A DNA stretch of 64,000 nt, taken from the NCBI RefSeq assembly GCF_005889725.1, contig NZ_VCKX01000022.1, positions 1-64,000 on the forward strand, read 5' to 3'. The first letter of the stretch is position 1; each line of letters begins with the position of its first letter. Below are positions 17,529 through 27,900 of the stretch, piece by piece. Position numbers and translations under genes: made by a program. Source of the stretch: Nonomuraea zeae. Lineage in GTDB: Bacteria > Actinomycetota > Actinomycetes > Streptosporangiales > Streptosporangiaceae. The notes beneath the pieces are model-generated. The model was not told the DNA's origin and ran no database searches. It worked only from the letters and a program-made list of their open reading frames with translations.

Positions 17529-18589
17529 GCCACCTCCACGGTGGAGTGGTCGCCGATGACCAGGCGACGGTGACCGTCGTCCACGGCCGAGCACACGGCG
17601 GCCTCGCGCCCGATGAGCGAGCCGTAGATGCCGCGGACGTTCTGCACCGAGACCCCGTCGAGGACGATGGAGTGCTCGATGCCGGCGTCCACGAGGGTGC
17701 ACCCGCTGCCGAGGGCCGTGTAGGGCCCGATGCGCGAGCCGCGCACGACCGAGCCCGCGCCGATGACGGCGGGGCCGGTGACGATGGATTCGATGATCTG
17801 GGCGCCGGGCTCGACCACCACGTCGCCGGAGACCAGGCTGACGGCGTCCACGCTGCCGCGGACGTCGCCGCGCCGGTGTCCCATGAGCACGCGGTGGCAC
17901 TCCAGCAGGTCGTCGATCTTGCCGGTGTCCTTCCAGTAGCCGTGGAACTGGGTGGCGCGGATGCGCTGCCCGTCGGCCAGCAGCCAGGCGATGGCGTCGG
18001 TGATCTCCAGCTCGCCGCGGGCGCTGGGGGAGATCGCGCGCACGGCCTGGTGGATGGCGCGGGTGAAGAAGTAGACGCCGGTCAGCGCCAGGTCGCTGCG
18101 CGGCTGGGCGGGCTTCTCGGCCAGCGCGACCACCCGGCCGTGCCCGTCGAGCTCGGCGACGCCGTACTCGCGGGGGTTGGCGACCTTGGTGAGCAGGATG
18201 TGGGCGGCCGGGCGGTATTCGGCGAACTCGGCGGCGATGCCGCTGATGCCGTCCCCGGCCAGGATGTTGTCGCCCAGGTACATGACGAAGTCGTCGTCGC
18301 CGAGGAAGTCCTGCGCGAGCTGAACGCAGTGGGCCAGGCCCAGCGGCGCGAGCTGGCGGATGTAGGTGATGCGCAGCCCCAGCGCGGAGCCGTCGCCGAG
18401 CACCGCCCGCATCTCGTCGCCGCGGTCGCCGACGATGATGCCGACCTCGGTGACGCCGATCGCGGCGATGTTCTCCAGGCAGTGGACGAGGACCGGCTTG
18501 CCGGCCACGGGGATGAGTTGTTTGGGGATGGCGTGGCTCAGTGGACGTAACCGCGTCCCTGAGCCGCCGGCCAGAACCAGAGCCTTCAC
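17525..18589 (-). CDS. rmlA: Glucose-1-phosphate thymidylyltransferase, long form
   Basis: A 354-residue nucleotidyltransferase that makes dTDP-glucose. The N-terminal LAGGSGTRLRPLSHAIPKQL is the diagnostic nucleotide-binding motif, and MYLGDNIL and VALAEKPAQP follow. Residues after about 245 form a left-handed beta-helix (hexapeptide repeats such as PGAQIIESIVTGPAVIGAGS), giving the long StrD-like class found in antibiotic clusters rather than the short housekeeping RmlA. The start is a GTG at 18589. It is the fourth gene of a five-gene minus-strand operon. Confidence 0.95.
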   Translation of the reverse strand: MKALVLAGGSGTRLRPLSHAIPKQLIPVAGKPVLVHCLENIAAIGVTEVGIIVGDRGDEMRAVLGDGSALGLRITYIRQLAPLGLAHCVQLAQDFLGDDDFVMYLGDNILAGDGISGIAAEFAEYRPAAHILLTKVANPREYGVAELDGHGRVVALAEKPAQPRSDLALTGVYFFTRAIHQAVRAISPSARGELEITDAIAWLLADGQRIRATQFHGYWKDTGKIDDLLECHRVLMGHRRGDVRGSVDAVSLVSGDVVVEPGAQIIESIVTGPAVIGAGSVVRGSRIGPYTALGSGCTLVDAGIEHSIVLDGVSVQNVRGIYGSLIGREAAVCSAVDDGHRRLVIGDHSTVEVA

Positions 18590-18611
18590 GTGCGTACCTT
18601 CCGTTAGATCG

Positions 18612-19346
18612 TCACCAGGAGCGCAGGAGCCCCCGCGCGTCGTAGTGGGTCACCTCCGCCGGCGGCGGCGTGAGTACGGCGAGGGCGGCCCGGTAGCCCT
18701 CCTCGCGTGGTTTGAGGTCGATCACATGGGCGTTGCCGGTGAGCTCCGGCCGCCCGGGGTAGGCCAGCACCTGGCCTCTGTCGTCGAACTCCACGGCGTT
18801 CATCGGCATGCGCAGCCCGTCTCCGGTCGATTTCAGCACCGCCTCCTTGCGCGTCCAGGCCTGGAAGAACACCTGGGTCTGCTCGTCGTGCGTGAGTGTT
18901 CGGAAACCGTCCAGCTCGCGGGCGCTGAGCACCCGGCGGGCCAGCTTGTGCGAGCGGGCCGGGTCGACGCGCTCCACGTCCACCCCCATGGGCGTGGACG
19001 TGGACAGCCCGATCATGACCAGGTCCGCCGAGTGCGAGACCGCCACCTCCAGGTCGTGCTGGCGCAGCCGGGGCCTCCCGTGCGGCAGGTGGCAGTCCGG
19101 GCAGTCGCGGTTGAAGCGCAGCTCGCCCGGGCTGCAACTGAGCGTGCGGGCGGCGGCCAGCCGCATCAGCGCGGCGCCCACGGTGAAACGGGCCCGGTCC
19201 TCCGGCCGCCGGTAGCCGGAACGCCGTTGCAGCTCCACGTCCTCCAGCAGGCTGAGCAGGCCCGCGTGCTGATCGCTGGGCCGCGCCCACCAGATCTCGC
19301 ACCGCGCGGGGCCCGCGTGGTCGGCTGGAGCGGTGTTGACCGGCAC
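18612..19346 (-). CDS. 4'-phosphopantetheinyl transferase (Sfp type)
   Basis: An about 244-residue transferase that should prime the type II ACP and the two NRPS carrier domains in this window with the CoA phosphopantetheine arm. The Mg2+-binding GVDVERVD and the downstream WTRKEAVLKSTGDGL motif are intact. FRFNRDCPDCHLPHGRP-type residues (here LRFNRDCPDCHLPHGRP) mark the Sfp subfamily. The start is uncertain: the GTG at 19346 is chosen, but a TTG at 19358 overlapping the upstream glycosyltransferase stop is possible. Translation is probably coupled. A dedicated copy inside the cluster is common. Confidence 0.9.
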   Translation of the reverse strand: MPVNTAPADHAGPARCEIWWARPSDQHAGLLSLLEDVELQRRSGYRRPEDRARFTVGAALMRLAAARTLSCSPGELRFNRDCPDCHLPHGRPRLRQHDLEVAVSHSADLVMIGLSTSTPMGVDVERVDPARSHKLARRVLSARELDGFRTLTHDEQTQVFFQAWTRKEAVLKSTGDGLRMPMNAVEFDDRGQVLAYPGRPELTGNAHVIDLKPREEGYRAALAVLTPPPAEVTHYDARGLLRSW

Positions 19347-19354
19347 GATGGCGC

Positions 19355-20536
19355 TCAACTTTCGATAGCGGTGAGGAGGGATTCCAGGTCGTCGAGGAGC
19401 CGGTCTACGGGGGGCAGAGCGTGCATGCGACGCTGGATGCCCCGGGCCGCCGCCCGGTAGGACGGCGTGGTCAGCACCTCGTGCACGGCGGCGCCGAGCC
19501 CGTCGGCCGCGGCCAGCGGGACGGTGCGCGACAGGCCGAGCCGTTCGCAGCGCTCCGCGTTGTGCCGGTGGTCGTCGAGCACCGGCAGCGCGACCATGGG
19601 CACGCCCGCGTGCAGGGCCTCCTTGATGCTGTTCAGCCCGCCGTGGGTGATGAACAGGTCGCAACTCTCCAGCATGAGCGCCTGGTCGACGAAGTCCACC
19701 AGGAGCACGTTGTCCGGGGCGGCGTACTGGCCGGGGTCGGCGCCCGCGCCCACGGCCAGCACCGTGGTGCGGCCGAGCGAGCCGAGCGCCTCGATGGCCC
19801 GGTCCACGAACCCCCGCGAGCCGGGCAGGCTGTAGACCACCGTGCCGAAGCCGGCGAAGATCACCGGCTCGGCCGGGTCCAGCTCGGCGAACCAGGCCGG
19901 CAGCGCGCTGCCGCGCGGCTGGGTGTTGACGTGCCGGTAGCAGCGGGTCCGGGGCAGGATCAGCTCCGAGGCGCCGAACGCGGGCGGCAGGAAGCTCGCG
20001 GTGAAGTGCCGGTACAGCGCGTCGCCATCCGGGTCGGGCGGCAGGCCCAGCTCCGCGCGGCCCTGCTCCAGGATCGGGCCCAGCCGCGCGCCGGTGACGC
20101 CGTCGAGGCCGCCGAAGGAGATGATCGGCACGTGCGGGACGCCGAGCGCCTCGGCGGCCAGGTAGCCGCCCAGCTCGTCGAGCTCGCGGACGACGAGGTC
20201 GGGCTTCCAGCCGGAAGACAGGATGTCGGCGGCCGTCCCGCGGGCCACGTGCCCGGCGTAGGCCCGGGTCAGCGGCTCGCCCAGCGCGCGGAACGTCTCG
20301 GCCGCTTCGGCGAAGCCCTGATCGGCGTAGCCGTCCGGGAGCATGCGGTAGACCTCGTAGCGCCAGTCGTAGCCGCCGGTCAGATGGTCCAGGCCGAAGC
20401 TGCGGAGCTCGGCCGCCATGCAGGCGGGGGCGCAGACGGCCACCGTGTGGCCGCGGTGCTTCGCCGCCTGGGCGACGGGGACGAGCGGGCGCAGGTGCCC
20501 GCTGGCCGGGTGCGTGGTGAACAGGATGCGGGCCAT
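19355..20536 (-). CDS. Glycosyltransferase (GT1, MGT-like)
   Basis: A 393-residue inverting GT-B enzyme that probably transfers a deoxysugar from its dTDP donor to the aglycone or to another sugar. The N-terminal acceptor lobe begins MARILFTTHPASGHLRPLVP. The C-terminal donor lobe contains ITHGGLNSIKEALHAGVPMV, the UGT-type nucleotide-sugar signature. It overlaps the neighbouring glycosyltransferase gene by 3 bases and belongs to the operon 21744-16539. It differs clearly from the two EryCIII-like transferases in the window, so it may use another donor or acceptor. Confidence 0.88.
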   Translation of the reverse strand: MARILFTTHPASGHLRPLVPVAQAAKHRGHTVAVCAPACMAAELRSFGLDHLTGGYDWRYEVYRMLPDGYADQGFAEAAETFRALGEPLTRAYAGHVARGTAADILSSGWKPDLVVRELDELGGYLAAEALGVPHVPIISFGGLDGVTGARLGPILEQGRAELGLPPDPDGDALYRHFTASFLPPAFGASELILPRTRCYRHVNTQPRGSALPAWFAELDPAEPVIFAGFGTVVYSLPGSRGFVDRAIEALGSLGRTTVLAVGAGADPGQYAAPDNVLLVDFVDQALMLESCDLFITHGGLNSIKEALHAGVPMVALPVLDDHRHNAERCERLGLSRTVPLAAADGLGAAVHEVLTTPSYRAAARGIQRRMHALPPVDRLLDDLESLLTAIES

Positions 20537-21744
20537 CAGGCACCCGCCAGTTCGGCCAGCCGGTCCACGACCTCGGCGGCCGGCGGCTGGTCGGCCATCT
20601 CCTGCGCCAGCTTGGCGGCCGCGTCCCGGTAGCCGGGGTCGTCCAGGAGCAGCCGGGCCTCGGCGCCGAGCCGGTCCGGCGGGCAGTCGCCGGCGAACAC
20701 CTGCCGTGCCGCGCCCGCGTCGGCGACCCGGCGGGCGTTGAAGACGTGATCGCTGAATCTGGGCACCATGAGCTGGGGCACGCCGGCCGCCAGCGCGCTC
20801 ATCACCGCTCCGCCGCCGCCCTGGTGGATCAGCAGGTCGCAGGTCGGCAGGACGAGGTGCAGCGCCAGCCGGTCAACGACGCGCAGGCGGCCACCGGCGT
20901 CACCCGCGCCCGGCTCGCCGATCGCGATGATCTCCACGTCGGGGTCGTCGAGCGTTCGCAGCACGCCCGGCAGCAGGCGGTCCTGCCCGCCGCCCCAGCT
21001 CGCCACCGCGCTGCTGCCCAGCACGCACACCCGCCTGCGCCCGTGCGCCCCCATTCCCGATGGAGGCTGCCCTGGTGGGTGCTGCCCCGGTGGGCGCTGC
21101 TCCGGTGGGCGGGCCAGCCAGTCCGGCACCAGGGCGGGCCCGTTGTACGGCACGTGCCGCATGGTCAGCCGCCGCACCGGCGCGGGCACCTGCAAGGACG
21201 GCGGGCACGGGTCCACGGTGACCGCGCCCAGCGTCTCCACGCCGTCGAGACCCAGCTCGGCGCAGAACCCGGCCAGCGCCTCGTCCTCGAACTCCCGGGT
21301 GCGGAAGGTGTAGTCCATGCCCCAGATGTGGCGCACGGCCGGCACGCCCAGCACGGCGGCGGTCAGCGGGCCCGCGTACGTGGTCGGGTCGAAGACCACC
21401 AGGTCGGGCCGCCAGCCGCGGGCGAACCGCAGCGTGTCGGCGGTCATCGCCTCGGCGAGCTTCTTGTAGGTGATGACGTTGCCCACGCCCCAGGCCCGGG
21501 TCTCCTCCCATTCGACCGGCCGGTTCTGCCGTACCAGCCAGGAGAAGTACCGCGCGGCCAGGGCCCCGACGTCCAGGTCGTGGCCCACGCTGACGGACGG
21601 CAGCCCGGCCGCGGCGACGACGTCCGCCAAGGCCGGCTGGCTGGCCACCACCACCTCATGACCGCTCGCGCGCATCGCCCAGCCCAGCTGGACGCATGGA
21701 TAGAAGTGCGACGGCCAAGCCCAAGTGACGAACAGGACGCGCAT
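20536..21744 (-). CDS. Glycosyltransferase (GT1, EryCIII/DesVII-like)
   Basis: A 402-residue GT-B enzyme. The start MRVLFVTWAWPSHFYPCVQL, the segment VASQPALADVVAAAGL and the donor-site IHQGGGGAVMSALAAGVPQ place it with antibiotic glycosyltransferases acting on dTDP-deoxysugars. Many of these need a P450-like helper. Between the lobes the coding DNA holds a 15-base unit repeated three times (21067-21111), giving a Pro/Gln/Gly-rich linker. It is the first gene of the minus-strand operon and faces the NRPS/PKS operon across a promoter region with a SARP-type repeat. Confidence 0.88.
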   Translation of the reverse strand: MRVLFVTWAWPSHFYPCVQLGWAMRASGHEVVVASQPALADVVAAAGLPSVSVGHDLDVGALAARYFSWLVRQNRPVEWEETRAWGVGNVITYKKLAEAMTADTLRFARGWRPDLVVFDPTTYAGPLTAAVLGVPAVRHIWGMDYTFRTREFEDEALAGFCAELGLDGVETLGAVTVDPCPPSLQVPAPVRRLTMRHVPYNGPALVPDWLARPPEQRPPGQHPPGQPPSGMGAHGRRRVCVLGSSAVASWGGGQDRLLPGVLRTLDDPDVEIIAIGEPGAGDAGGRLRVVDRLALHLVLPTCDLLIHQGGGGAVMSALAAGVPQLMVPRFSDHVFNARRVADAGAARQVFAGDCPPDRLGAEARLLLDDPGYRDAAAKLAQEMADQPPAAEVVDRLAELAGA

Positions 21745-21874
21745 CTGCCACTTCCCCTCGCGGTTGTAGTCCTCTGCCGCGGCCCCGCCGCCACGGGGGC
21801 AGGACGGCGGGGCCGGACACCTGGCCACGTTCACCCGGTCGCTTCGAGGAGTGGTCAAGGGACACTGATGGCGG

Positions 21875-21892
21875 CTCGAGTTGTACTCGAGT
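21875..21892. promoter_or_regulatory. SARP-type direct repeat in the divergent promoter of the core operons
   Basis: The heptamer CTCGAGT occurs at 21875-21881 and 21886-21892, exactly 11 bases apart, as SARP activators require. Eight or nine bases later a weak -10 (CACGAT, 21902-21907) precedes the NRPS start at 21938. Because CTCGAG is self-complementary, the element reads as a repeat on both strands and could drive the glycosyltransferase operon too. Confidence 0.65.
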
Positions 21893-21937
21893 CAGGTGGC
21901 CCACGATCGATCCCGTGCATGACAACGGAGGGCTGCC

Positions 21938-24922
21938 ATGAACACCGACAACGCCGCCGACGCGCTGCTACACGTGATCGCATCCGTCCTGGAGCGCCCG
22001 GCCGAGGAGATCGCCGCGCGTCTCGACGAGAGCTTCGTGGGGCTGGGCGCCACGTCGCTCGATGCCATGGAGGTCGTCGACCGTGCGGAGGAAGAGCTCC
22101 GTCTCAGCATAGAGATGGGGCAGCTGCTGGGGCTCGCGCCGCTGTCCAACGTCCTGGCGGCCTGCCTTCCGGTGGCGCCGCCCGCGCCCGCCGCGCCCGG
22201 GGGACGGCAGGGTGTGCTGCCCGAGCAGGAGGGCTTTCTCAGCGCGGAACGGCTGCTCGGCACGGCCATCAACCAGGTGAGCAGCGCCGAGCTGATCGGG
22301 CCGGTGTCGCTCGAGCGGCTGGCCGCGTCGGTACGGTGGCTCGTCGCCCGGCACGAGGCCCTGCGCAGCGTGTTCACCGAGACCCCGGAGGGCTACGTCA
22401 GGCACGTCCTGCCCGCCGACGCCGCGCAGGACGCGGCGATCGTCCATCTCGACGCGCCCGCCGCGAGCGACGGCGACCCGATCCGGGCCGTGCACGCCCG
22501 GCTGACCGGCGGAACCGGCGGGCCGCTGGAGGCCGGCCGGCCTCCGGTCGCGTTCGTGCTGACCAGGCTGGCCGAACAGCGCCACCTGCTCTCGCTCGTG
22601 ATCAGTCGCGCGCTCGCCGACGGCTGGTCGGCCGGCCTGCTCTGGCAGGAGCTGATCGCCCACTACCAGGGCGACGCCGACCCCAGGCCCGCGCCCGGCC
22701 TCGACGGGCTCACGCGGCGCTGGCAGGACCTGCTCGGCAGCGGCCGGCTCGACGAGCTGACCAGGGCCAGGGTGGGACAGCTCGCGGACTACCCGACGAT
22801 CGTCGAGCTGCCCGCCGACCGGCCCCGGCCGGCGGACTTCGACTTCCGCGGCGACCGGCTGGAGTTCGCCCTCGACGAGGAGACGCGCGCCGGGGTCGAG
22901 CGGATCGCCACCCGCGCCAGGATCACCCACACCGGCGTGCTGCTGGCCGCCTGGCAACTCGTCGTCGCCAGGCGCTGCGGGCTGAGCAAGTTCATGATCG
23001 GCGTCGGGGTCTCCCGCCGCGCGCAGGCGTCCGGGCTGCAGGTCATCGCGCCCTGCGTCAGCCTCGTGCCCGTACGGTGCGAGATCACCGACGAGGAGCC
23101 GGTCGAACGCTACCTGGAGCGCACCGCCGCCGCCGTCGCCGAGGGCGCCACCTACGTGGACGTGCCCATCAGCGACATCAGCAGAGGCATCCCCGGCGGG
23201 CGGGCCATGGCCGACCGGCGGCGCACGCCGCTCATGCAGGTCACCTTCCTGTCGCAGGAGGTGTTCCTGCCCGACGAGCAGCAGGCCGGCGAGGTGCTGG
23301 TGCGCTACCACGACGCGTTCTCGGGCATGATCGCCGCCGACGCCGGGCTGAGCGTGCTGCGCTGGGGGGAGACGCCCCGGCTGGCCCTGGACTACGCGAC
23401 GTCCGTGTTCGGCGCGGACGAGGCGCGCGGGCTGGCCGAGTCGTTCCACGCCACGCTGCGCGAGCTGAGCAGGGAGTACTACCGGCCGCTCGCCGGGGTG
23501 CGGACCGTCTCGGGCGGGCAGCGGCGGCAGCTCAGCCGGTGGCGCGAGGGCGGGCCGGTGGACTCCCACGGCGGGCTCTGGCAGCTCTTCGAGCAGCGGG
23601 CCCGCACGCAGCCGGACTCGGCCGCCGTGCGCGACGGGGATCGCGAGCTCTCGTACGGGCGGCTGCTGCTGGACGCCGAGACCTGCTCGGCCCGGCTGGC
23701 GGCGCGCGGCGTGCGGGCGAACGATCTCGTGCTGGTCGCGCTGCCCCGTCCCGTGGACGAGATCGTGGCGGTGCTGGCCGTGGTGCGGCTGGGCGCGGCG
23801 TTCGTCCTCACCGCCCCCTCGTCGGCCGCCCTGCTCGCCACCGACCTCCGCCCGGCGGCGGTCGTCAGCACCCCGTCCGGCCTCCCCGCGCCGGACGGCC
23901 ACCGGCAGCCGTCCGGCGCCGTCCCCACGCCCGCGCCCGCCGATCCTGAGCGGGTGGCCTGCGCGATCGTCACCGATGAGGCGCACAACGGCGTGCGCCT
24001 GCCGCATCGGGCGATCATCGCGCTCGTGCGCGGGGACGGCGCCGTCCGGCGGAACGACCGCGTCGCCCGCCGGTCCCCGCCCGGCAGCGCCGCCGCGGTC
24101 TGGGAGATCTTCGCCCCGCTGGCGGCGGGTGCGACGATCCAGCTGGCCGGCGACCCGGGTCCCACCTGCATGGTGGTGACGGCACCGGCGTTCGCCGAGC
24201 CGGCGGCGTTCGACGGGGTGCGTCAGGTCGTGGTCGCGGGGGAGCCGCCCGCGCCCGCCGCCGTACGGGCCGTGCTCGGACGCCACCCCAAGCTCGCCAT
24301 CTCCACCTGGTACGGCCCCCACGGCCACCCCGTCGTCACCCTCGGCCCCGAGCCCGCCCCGCTGGGCCGCCCCGTCCGGGGCAGCGGGATCGTGCTGCTC
24401 GACGAGAGCGGCGGCCTGGTGCCGCCCGGCGCGGTGGGCGAGCTGTGCTCCGTGGGCGACGGAGTCCCCGTGGACTGCCTCGGCGGCGCGGTCGCGACCA
24501 AGGCCGCCTTCGGCCGCCACCAGGGCCTGCGCTACCACCGCTCAGGAACGCTGGCCCGCTGGGCCGCCTCAGGGCGGCTGCACCTGCTCGGCCCGCGCGA
24601 GGAGCAGGTCGTGGTGCACGGACACCGGATCGATCTCGGCGAGATCCGCGACCGCCTGCGCGCCTGCCCCGGGGTCGCCGAGGCGGTCGTGGGCGCGGTG
24701 GACGGAGACCGGCTGATGGCCGCCGTCATCCTGGCCGACCCGCACGCGACCGGCCCGTCCGACCCGATCGACGTCCTGGCCGGCTTCGCCGCCACCGGGC
24801 TGCCTCGCTACATGCTGCCCTCGCTGTGGGCGATCGTCCCGGCGATTCCCATGACCCCGTCCGGCCGGTACGACCTGCGCACCCTGGCGCCGCTGGCCGT
24901 CTCCCGTGACCAAATCCGCTGA
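21938..24922 (+). CDS. NRPS protein PCP-C-A with degenerate condensation and adenylation domains
   Basis: A 994-residue protein. Residues 1-80 are a carrier domain with the modifiable Ser40 in LGATSLDAM. Residues about 90-510 are a condensation domain, but its HHxxxDG motif reads SRALADG (Ser223, Arg224, Asp228), so the catalytic His is missing. Residues about 540-994 resemble an adenylation domain with the core motifs eroded: no TSGSTG-type P-loop (VTDEAHNGV), YHRSGT for YRTGD, and Arg for the catalytic Lys in TPSGRYDLR. Only the PCP looks functional, so the rest is probably structural or interaction-only. It begins the core operon, after a GGAGG ribosome site, 14 bases before the intact NRPS gene. 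Confidence 0.88.
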   Translation: MNTDNAADALLHVIASVLERPAEEIAARLDESFVGLGATSLDAMEVVDRAEEELRLSIEMGQLLGLAPLSNVLAACLPVAPPAPAAPGGRQGVLPEQEGFLSAERLLGTAINQVSSAELIGPVSLERLAASVRWLVARHEALRSVFTETPEGYVRHVLPADAAQDAAIVHLDAPAASDGDPIRAVHARLTGGTGGPLEAGRPPVAFVLTRLAEQRHLLSLVISRALADGWSAGLLWQELIAHYQGDADPRPAPGLDGLTRRWQDLLGSGRLDELTRARVGQLADYPTIVELPADRPRPADFDFRGDRLEFALDEETRAGVERIATRARITHTGVLLAAWQLVVARRCGLSKFMIGVGVSRRAQASGLQVIAPCVSLVPVRCEITDEEPVERYLERTAAAVAEGATYVDVPISDISRGIPGGRAMADRRRTPLMQVTFLSQEVFLPDEQQAGEVLVRYHDAFSGMIAADAGLSVLRWGETPRLALDYATSVFGADEARGLAESFHATLRELSREYYRPLAGVRTVSGGQRRQLSRWREGGPVDSHGGLWQLFEQRARTQPDSAAVRDGDRELSYGRLLLDAETCSARLAARGVRANDLVLVALPRPVDEIVAVLAVVRLGAAFVLTAPSSAALLATDLRPAAVVSTPSGLPAPDGHRQPSGAVPTPAPADPERVACAIVTDEAHNGVRLPHRAIIALVRGDGAVRRNDRVARRSPPGSAAAVWEIFAPLAAGATIQLAGDPGPTCMVVTAPAFAEPAAFDGVRQVVVAGEPPAPAAVRAVLGRHPKLAISTWYGPHGHPVVTLGPEPAPLGRPVRGSGIVLLDESGGLVPPGAVGELCSVGDGVPVDCLGGAVATKAAFGRHQGLRYHRSGTLARWAASGRLHLLGPREEQVVVHGHRIDLGEIRDRLRACPGVAEAVVGAVDGDRLMAAVILADPHATGPSDPIDVLAGFAATGLPRYMLPSLWAIVPAIPMTPSGRYDLRTLAPLAVSRDQIR

Positions 24923-24936
24923 CCAAGGGTAGGACC

Positions 24937-27900
24937 ATGAGCTCGATGCTGCGGGGGCCGGATCCGGCCCGTGACGACGTCCGGCGTCTCGACCAGTGGG
25001 TCGGCCACTGGGCCGGGCACACACCCGAGGCGACCGCGCTGATCTGGCGCGGCGCCGCCATCACCTATCAGGAGCTGGACCGGGAGGCCGCCGCGGTGGC
25101 CGCCGGGCTGGCCGCGGCCGGGGTCGGCGGCGGGGACATCGTGGTCGTGCGGATCCCGCGCGGGCCACGCCTGGTCCAGGCGCTGCTGGCCGTGCTGAAG
25201 TGCGGGGCCGCCTACGCGGCGGTCGACCCCGAATGGCCGGCCGCCCGGATCGCGCAGCTCCTGGCGCGGACGCGGGCCCGCTGGCTCCTCCACGACGACG
25301 GCGAGGCCCTGCCGCAGGACGCCGTCCCGCTGGACCTGGAAGAGCTGCGCGCGAAGGGGACCGGCCACCCGGTCCCGGACCCGGGCGGCGACGCCGGCGA
25401 CCCGTGCTGCGTGTTCCTCACCTCCGGCAGCACGGGCACGCCCAAGGCGTCGATGGCCGCGCACCAGGCGATCGTCCGGATCGCGCTCGACCCGATGCTC
25501 GCCTTCGACCAGGCCAGCACGATGCTGCAGACCGCGCCCTGCCCCTGGGACGCCTTCGCCATGGAGCTGTGGTGCCCGCTCGTACGGGGCGGCACGTCGG
25601 TGCTGTTCGACGGCCGGCACGTCTCGCCGCAGGACGTGCGCGAGGCGGTCACGGCCGGGGTGGACACGCTGTTCCTGACCACCGCGCTGTTCAACGTCGT
25701 GGTCGACAACGACCCCGGGGCCTTCGCCGGGCTCCGCCTGCTGATGGTGGGCGGCGAGCGGGCCACCCCCGAGTACTTCACCCGCTGCCGGGCCGCCAAC
25801 CCCGGGCTCCGGCTGCTGCACGTGTACGGGCCGGTCGAGAGCTGCGTCTACACGACCGGTTACCCCGTGGAGTCCGTCGTGGACGACGTCCCGATCGGAT
25901 GGCCGATGGCGGGCACCACCGTCCACCTGCTCGACGACGAGCTGCGCCCGGTGCCGCCCGGCGGCACGGGCGAGATCGCGGTGGCCGGGCAGGGCCTGTC
26001 CAGCGGCTACGTCAACGACGCGGAGGCCACCGCCGCCGCCTTCCCCGTGCTGGACCTGGACGGCGGCCCGGTGCGGGTCTACCTCACCGGAGACCGCGGG
26101 CGGCTGGACCCCGAGCACGGGCTGATCTTCGCCGGCCGCAAGGACCGGCAGGTCAAGATCCGCGGGGTGCGGGTGGAGCCGGCCGAGGTGGAGGCGGTCA
26201 TCAGCCGGCTGACCGGGTCCGGGCAGGTGGCGGTCGCGCCGCTGCCGCACGGGGAGCCGGTCAAGACGCACCTGCTGGCCTGCTTCGTGGACGGCCGCCT
26301 GTCGGCGGAGGAGCTCAAGCGGGAGCTGCGCGACGCCCTGCCGGCGGGGATGCTGCCCGACCAGGTGCTCAAGCTCGCCGAGCTGCCGCTGAACGCCAAC
26401 GGCAAGGTGGACCACGCGGAGCTGGCCCGCATCGCCGAACGGCACCGCGCCGAGCAGGTCGCCGGCCTGGAACGGCGCGATCCCCAGGAGCCCGCGCCCG
26501 GCCGCCCGGCCGCCGCGGAGCCGGACCTGGCGCTGGTGCACGACGTCGTCGCGCTCGCCCAGGAGCTCCTGGAGGTACGCCTCGGCCCCGGCGACAACAT
26601 CTTCGACCTGGGCGCGACCTCGATCACCGCCATCCAGCTCGCCTACCGGGTCAGCCGCCGCCACTCCGTCAAGCTCAACGCCATGGAGGTCATGCAGGCC
26701 GGCACCCCGCTGGCCGTGGCCGCCGCCGTCCAGGCCGCGACCGCGGGCACGGTCGAGCGGGCCGGCCAGCCCTCGGCCGAACGCTGGCTGGCCGGGCTGC
26801 CGGTGCCGCAGTGGCGGTTCTGGTACCTGGAGATGATGAACCCGGGCTCCGACGACACCCGGTGCCCCCTGGAGTTCCGGCTGCGGGGGCCCGTCAACGT
26901 CGAGGCGCTGGCCGGCGCGCTGCGCGCGGTGGTCGGATGGCACGAGGCGCTGCGCACCCGGCTGGTGCGGGTGGGGGCGCGGGACGTGCGGGCCGACGTG
27001 GTGGCCGCCAAGCACGTGCCCGACCTGCTGACCGTCAGCCCGCCCTGCCCGGAGCACGTGGCCGGGCCGAAGGTGCTGGAGTTCCTGTCGCGGCCGTTCG
27101 ACCTCCAGGCGGACCTGCCCATCCGGGCCCTGCTGATGCCGGTGTCGGCCGAGGAGCGCATCCTGGCCATCTCGGTGCACCACACGGCCTTCGACGGCTG
27201 GTCGGCCGGGCTGCTCTGCCGGGACCTGTCGAACGCCTACCGCGCGCTGGCGGCCGGGCGGCTGCTGCCGTATCGGAGCCCGTCCAGGTTCGCCGACAGC
27301 TGGCTCGACCAGGACCTGAACGAGACCGAGCGGGACCGCGCCGACCTCGCGGCCTGGGGGCGGCAGCTCGTCGGCGTGCCCGACCTGCCACTGGTCCCGG
27401 CGGGGGAGCTGGCGGCGCTGGGTCCCGTGCGCGAGGTGTGGATCGACGTGCCGCAGGCGTTGCGGTCGGCGGCCGAACAGGCGGCGGCGCCGTACGGCGG
27501 GACGGTGCAGCCGGTGCTGCTCGCGGCCTGGGCGCGGGCGCTGCGCCGCTTCTCCGGCGCGGCGGACTTCGCCATCGGCATCCCCGTCACCGGCCGCACC
27601 ACCCCGGCGGCGCAGGAGGTGATCGGCTGCTTCGCCTCGGCCGTGGCGATCCGCTTCGGCGAGGGCTACGGCTGCGACCTCGCCGACGACCTGGCGCTGG
27701 CCGCCGCCCAGATGACCCAGGCGATGCGCTTCCAGTTCACGCCGATGGAACGGCTGCTGCGCGAGGACACGCCCCGGGACCGCACCCGCAACCCGTTCTG
27801 CCAGGCCGGGTTCGTGGTCCAGAACAACCTCCTGCCCGTGCTGGACCTCGGCGGCGTGGAGTGCGCCGAGCGGCGGCACCAGCGCACCCAGTCGGCCTTC

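Noticed and set aside
24808-27879. A 1023-codon minus-strand open frame
   Set aside because: It is a shadow of the A-PCP-C gene: no domain motifs and the composition of a mirrored high-GC third position.
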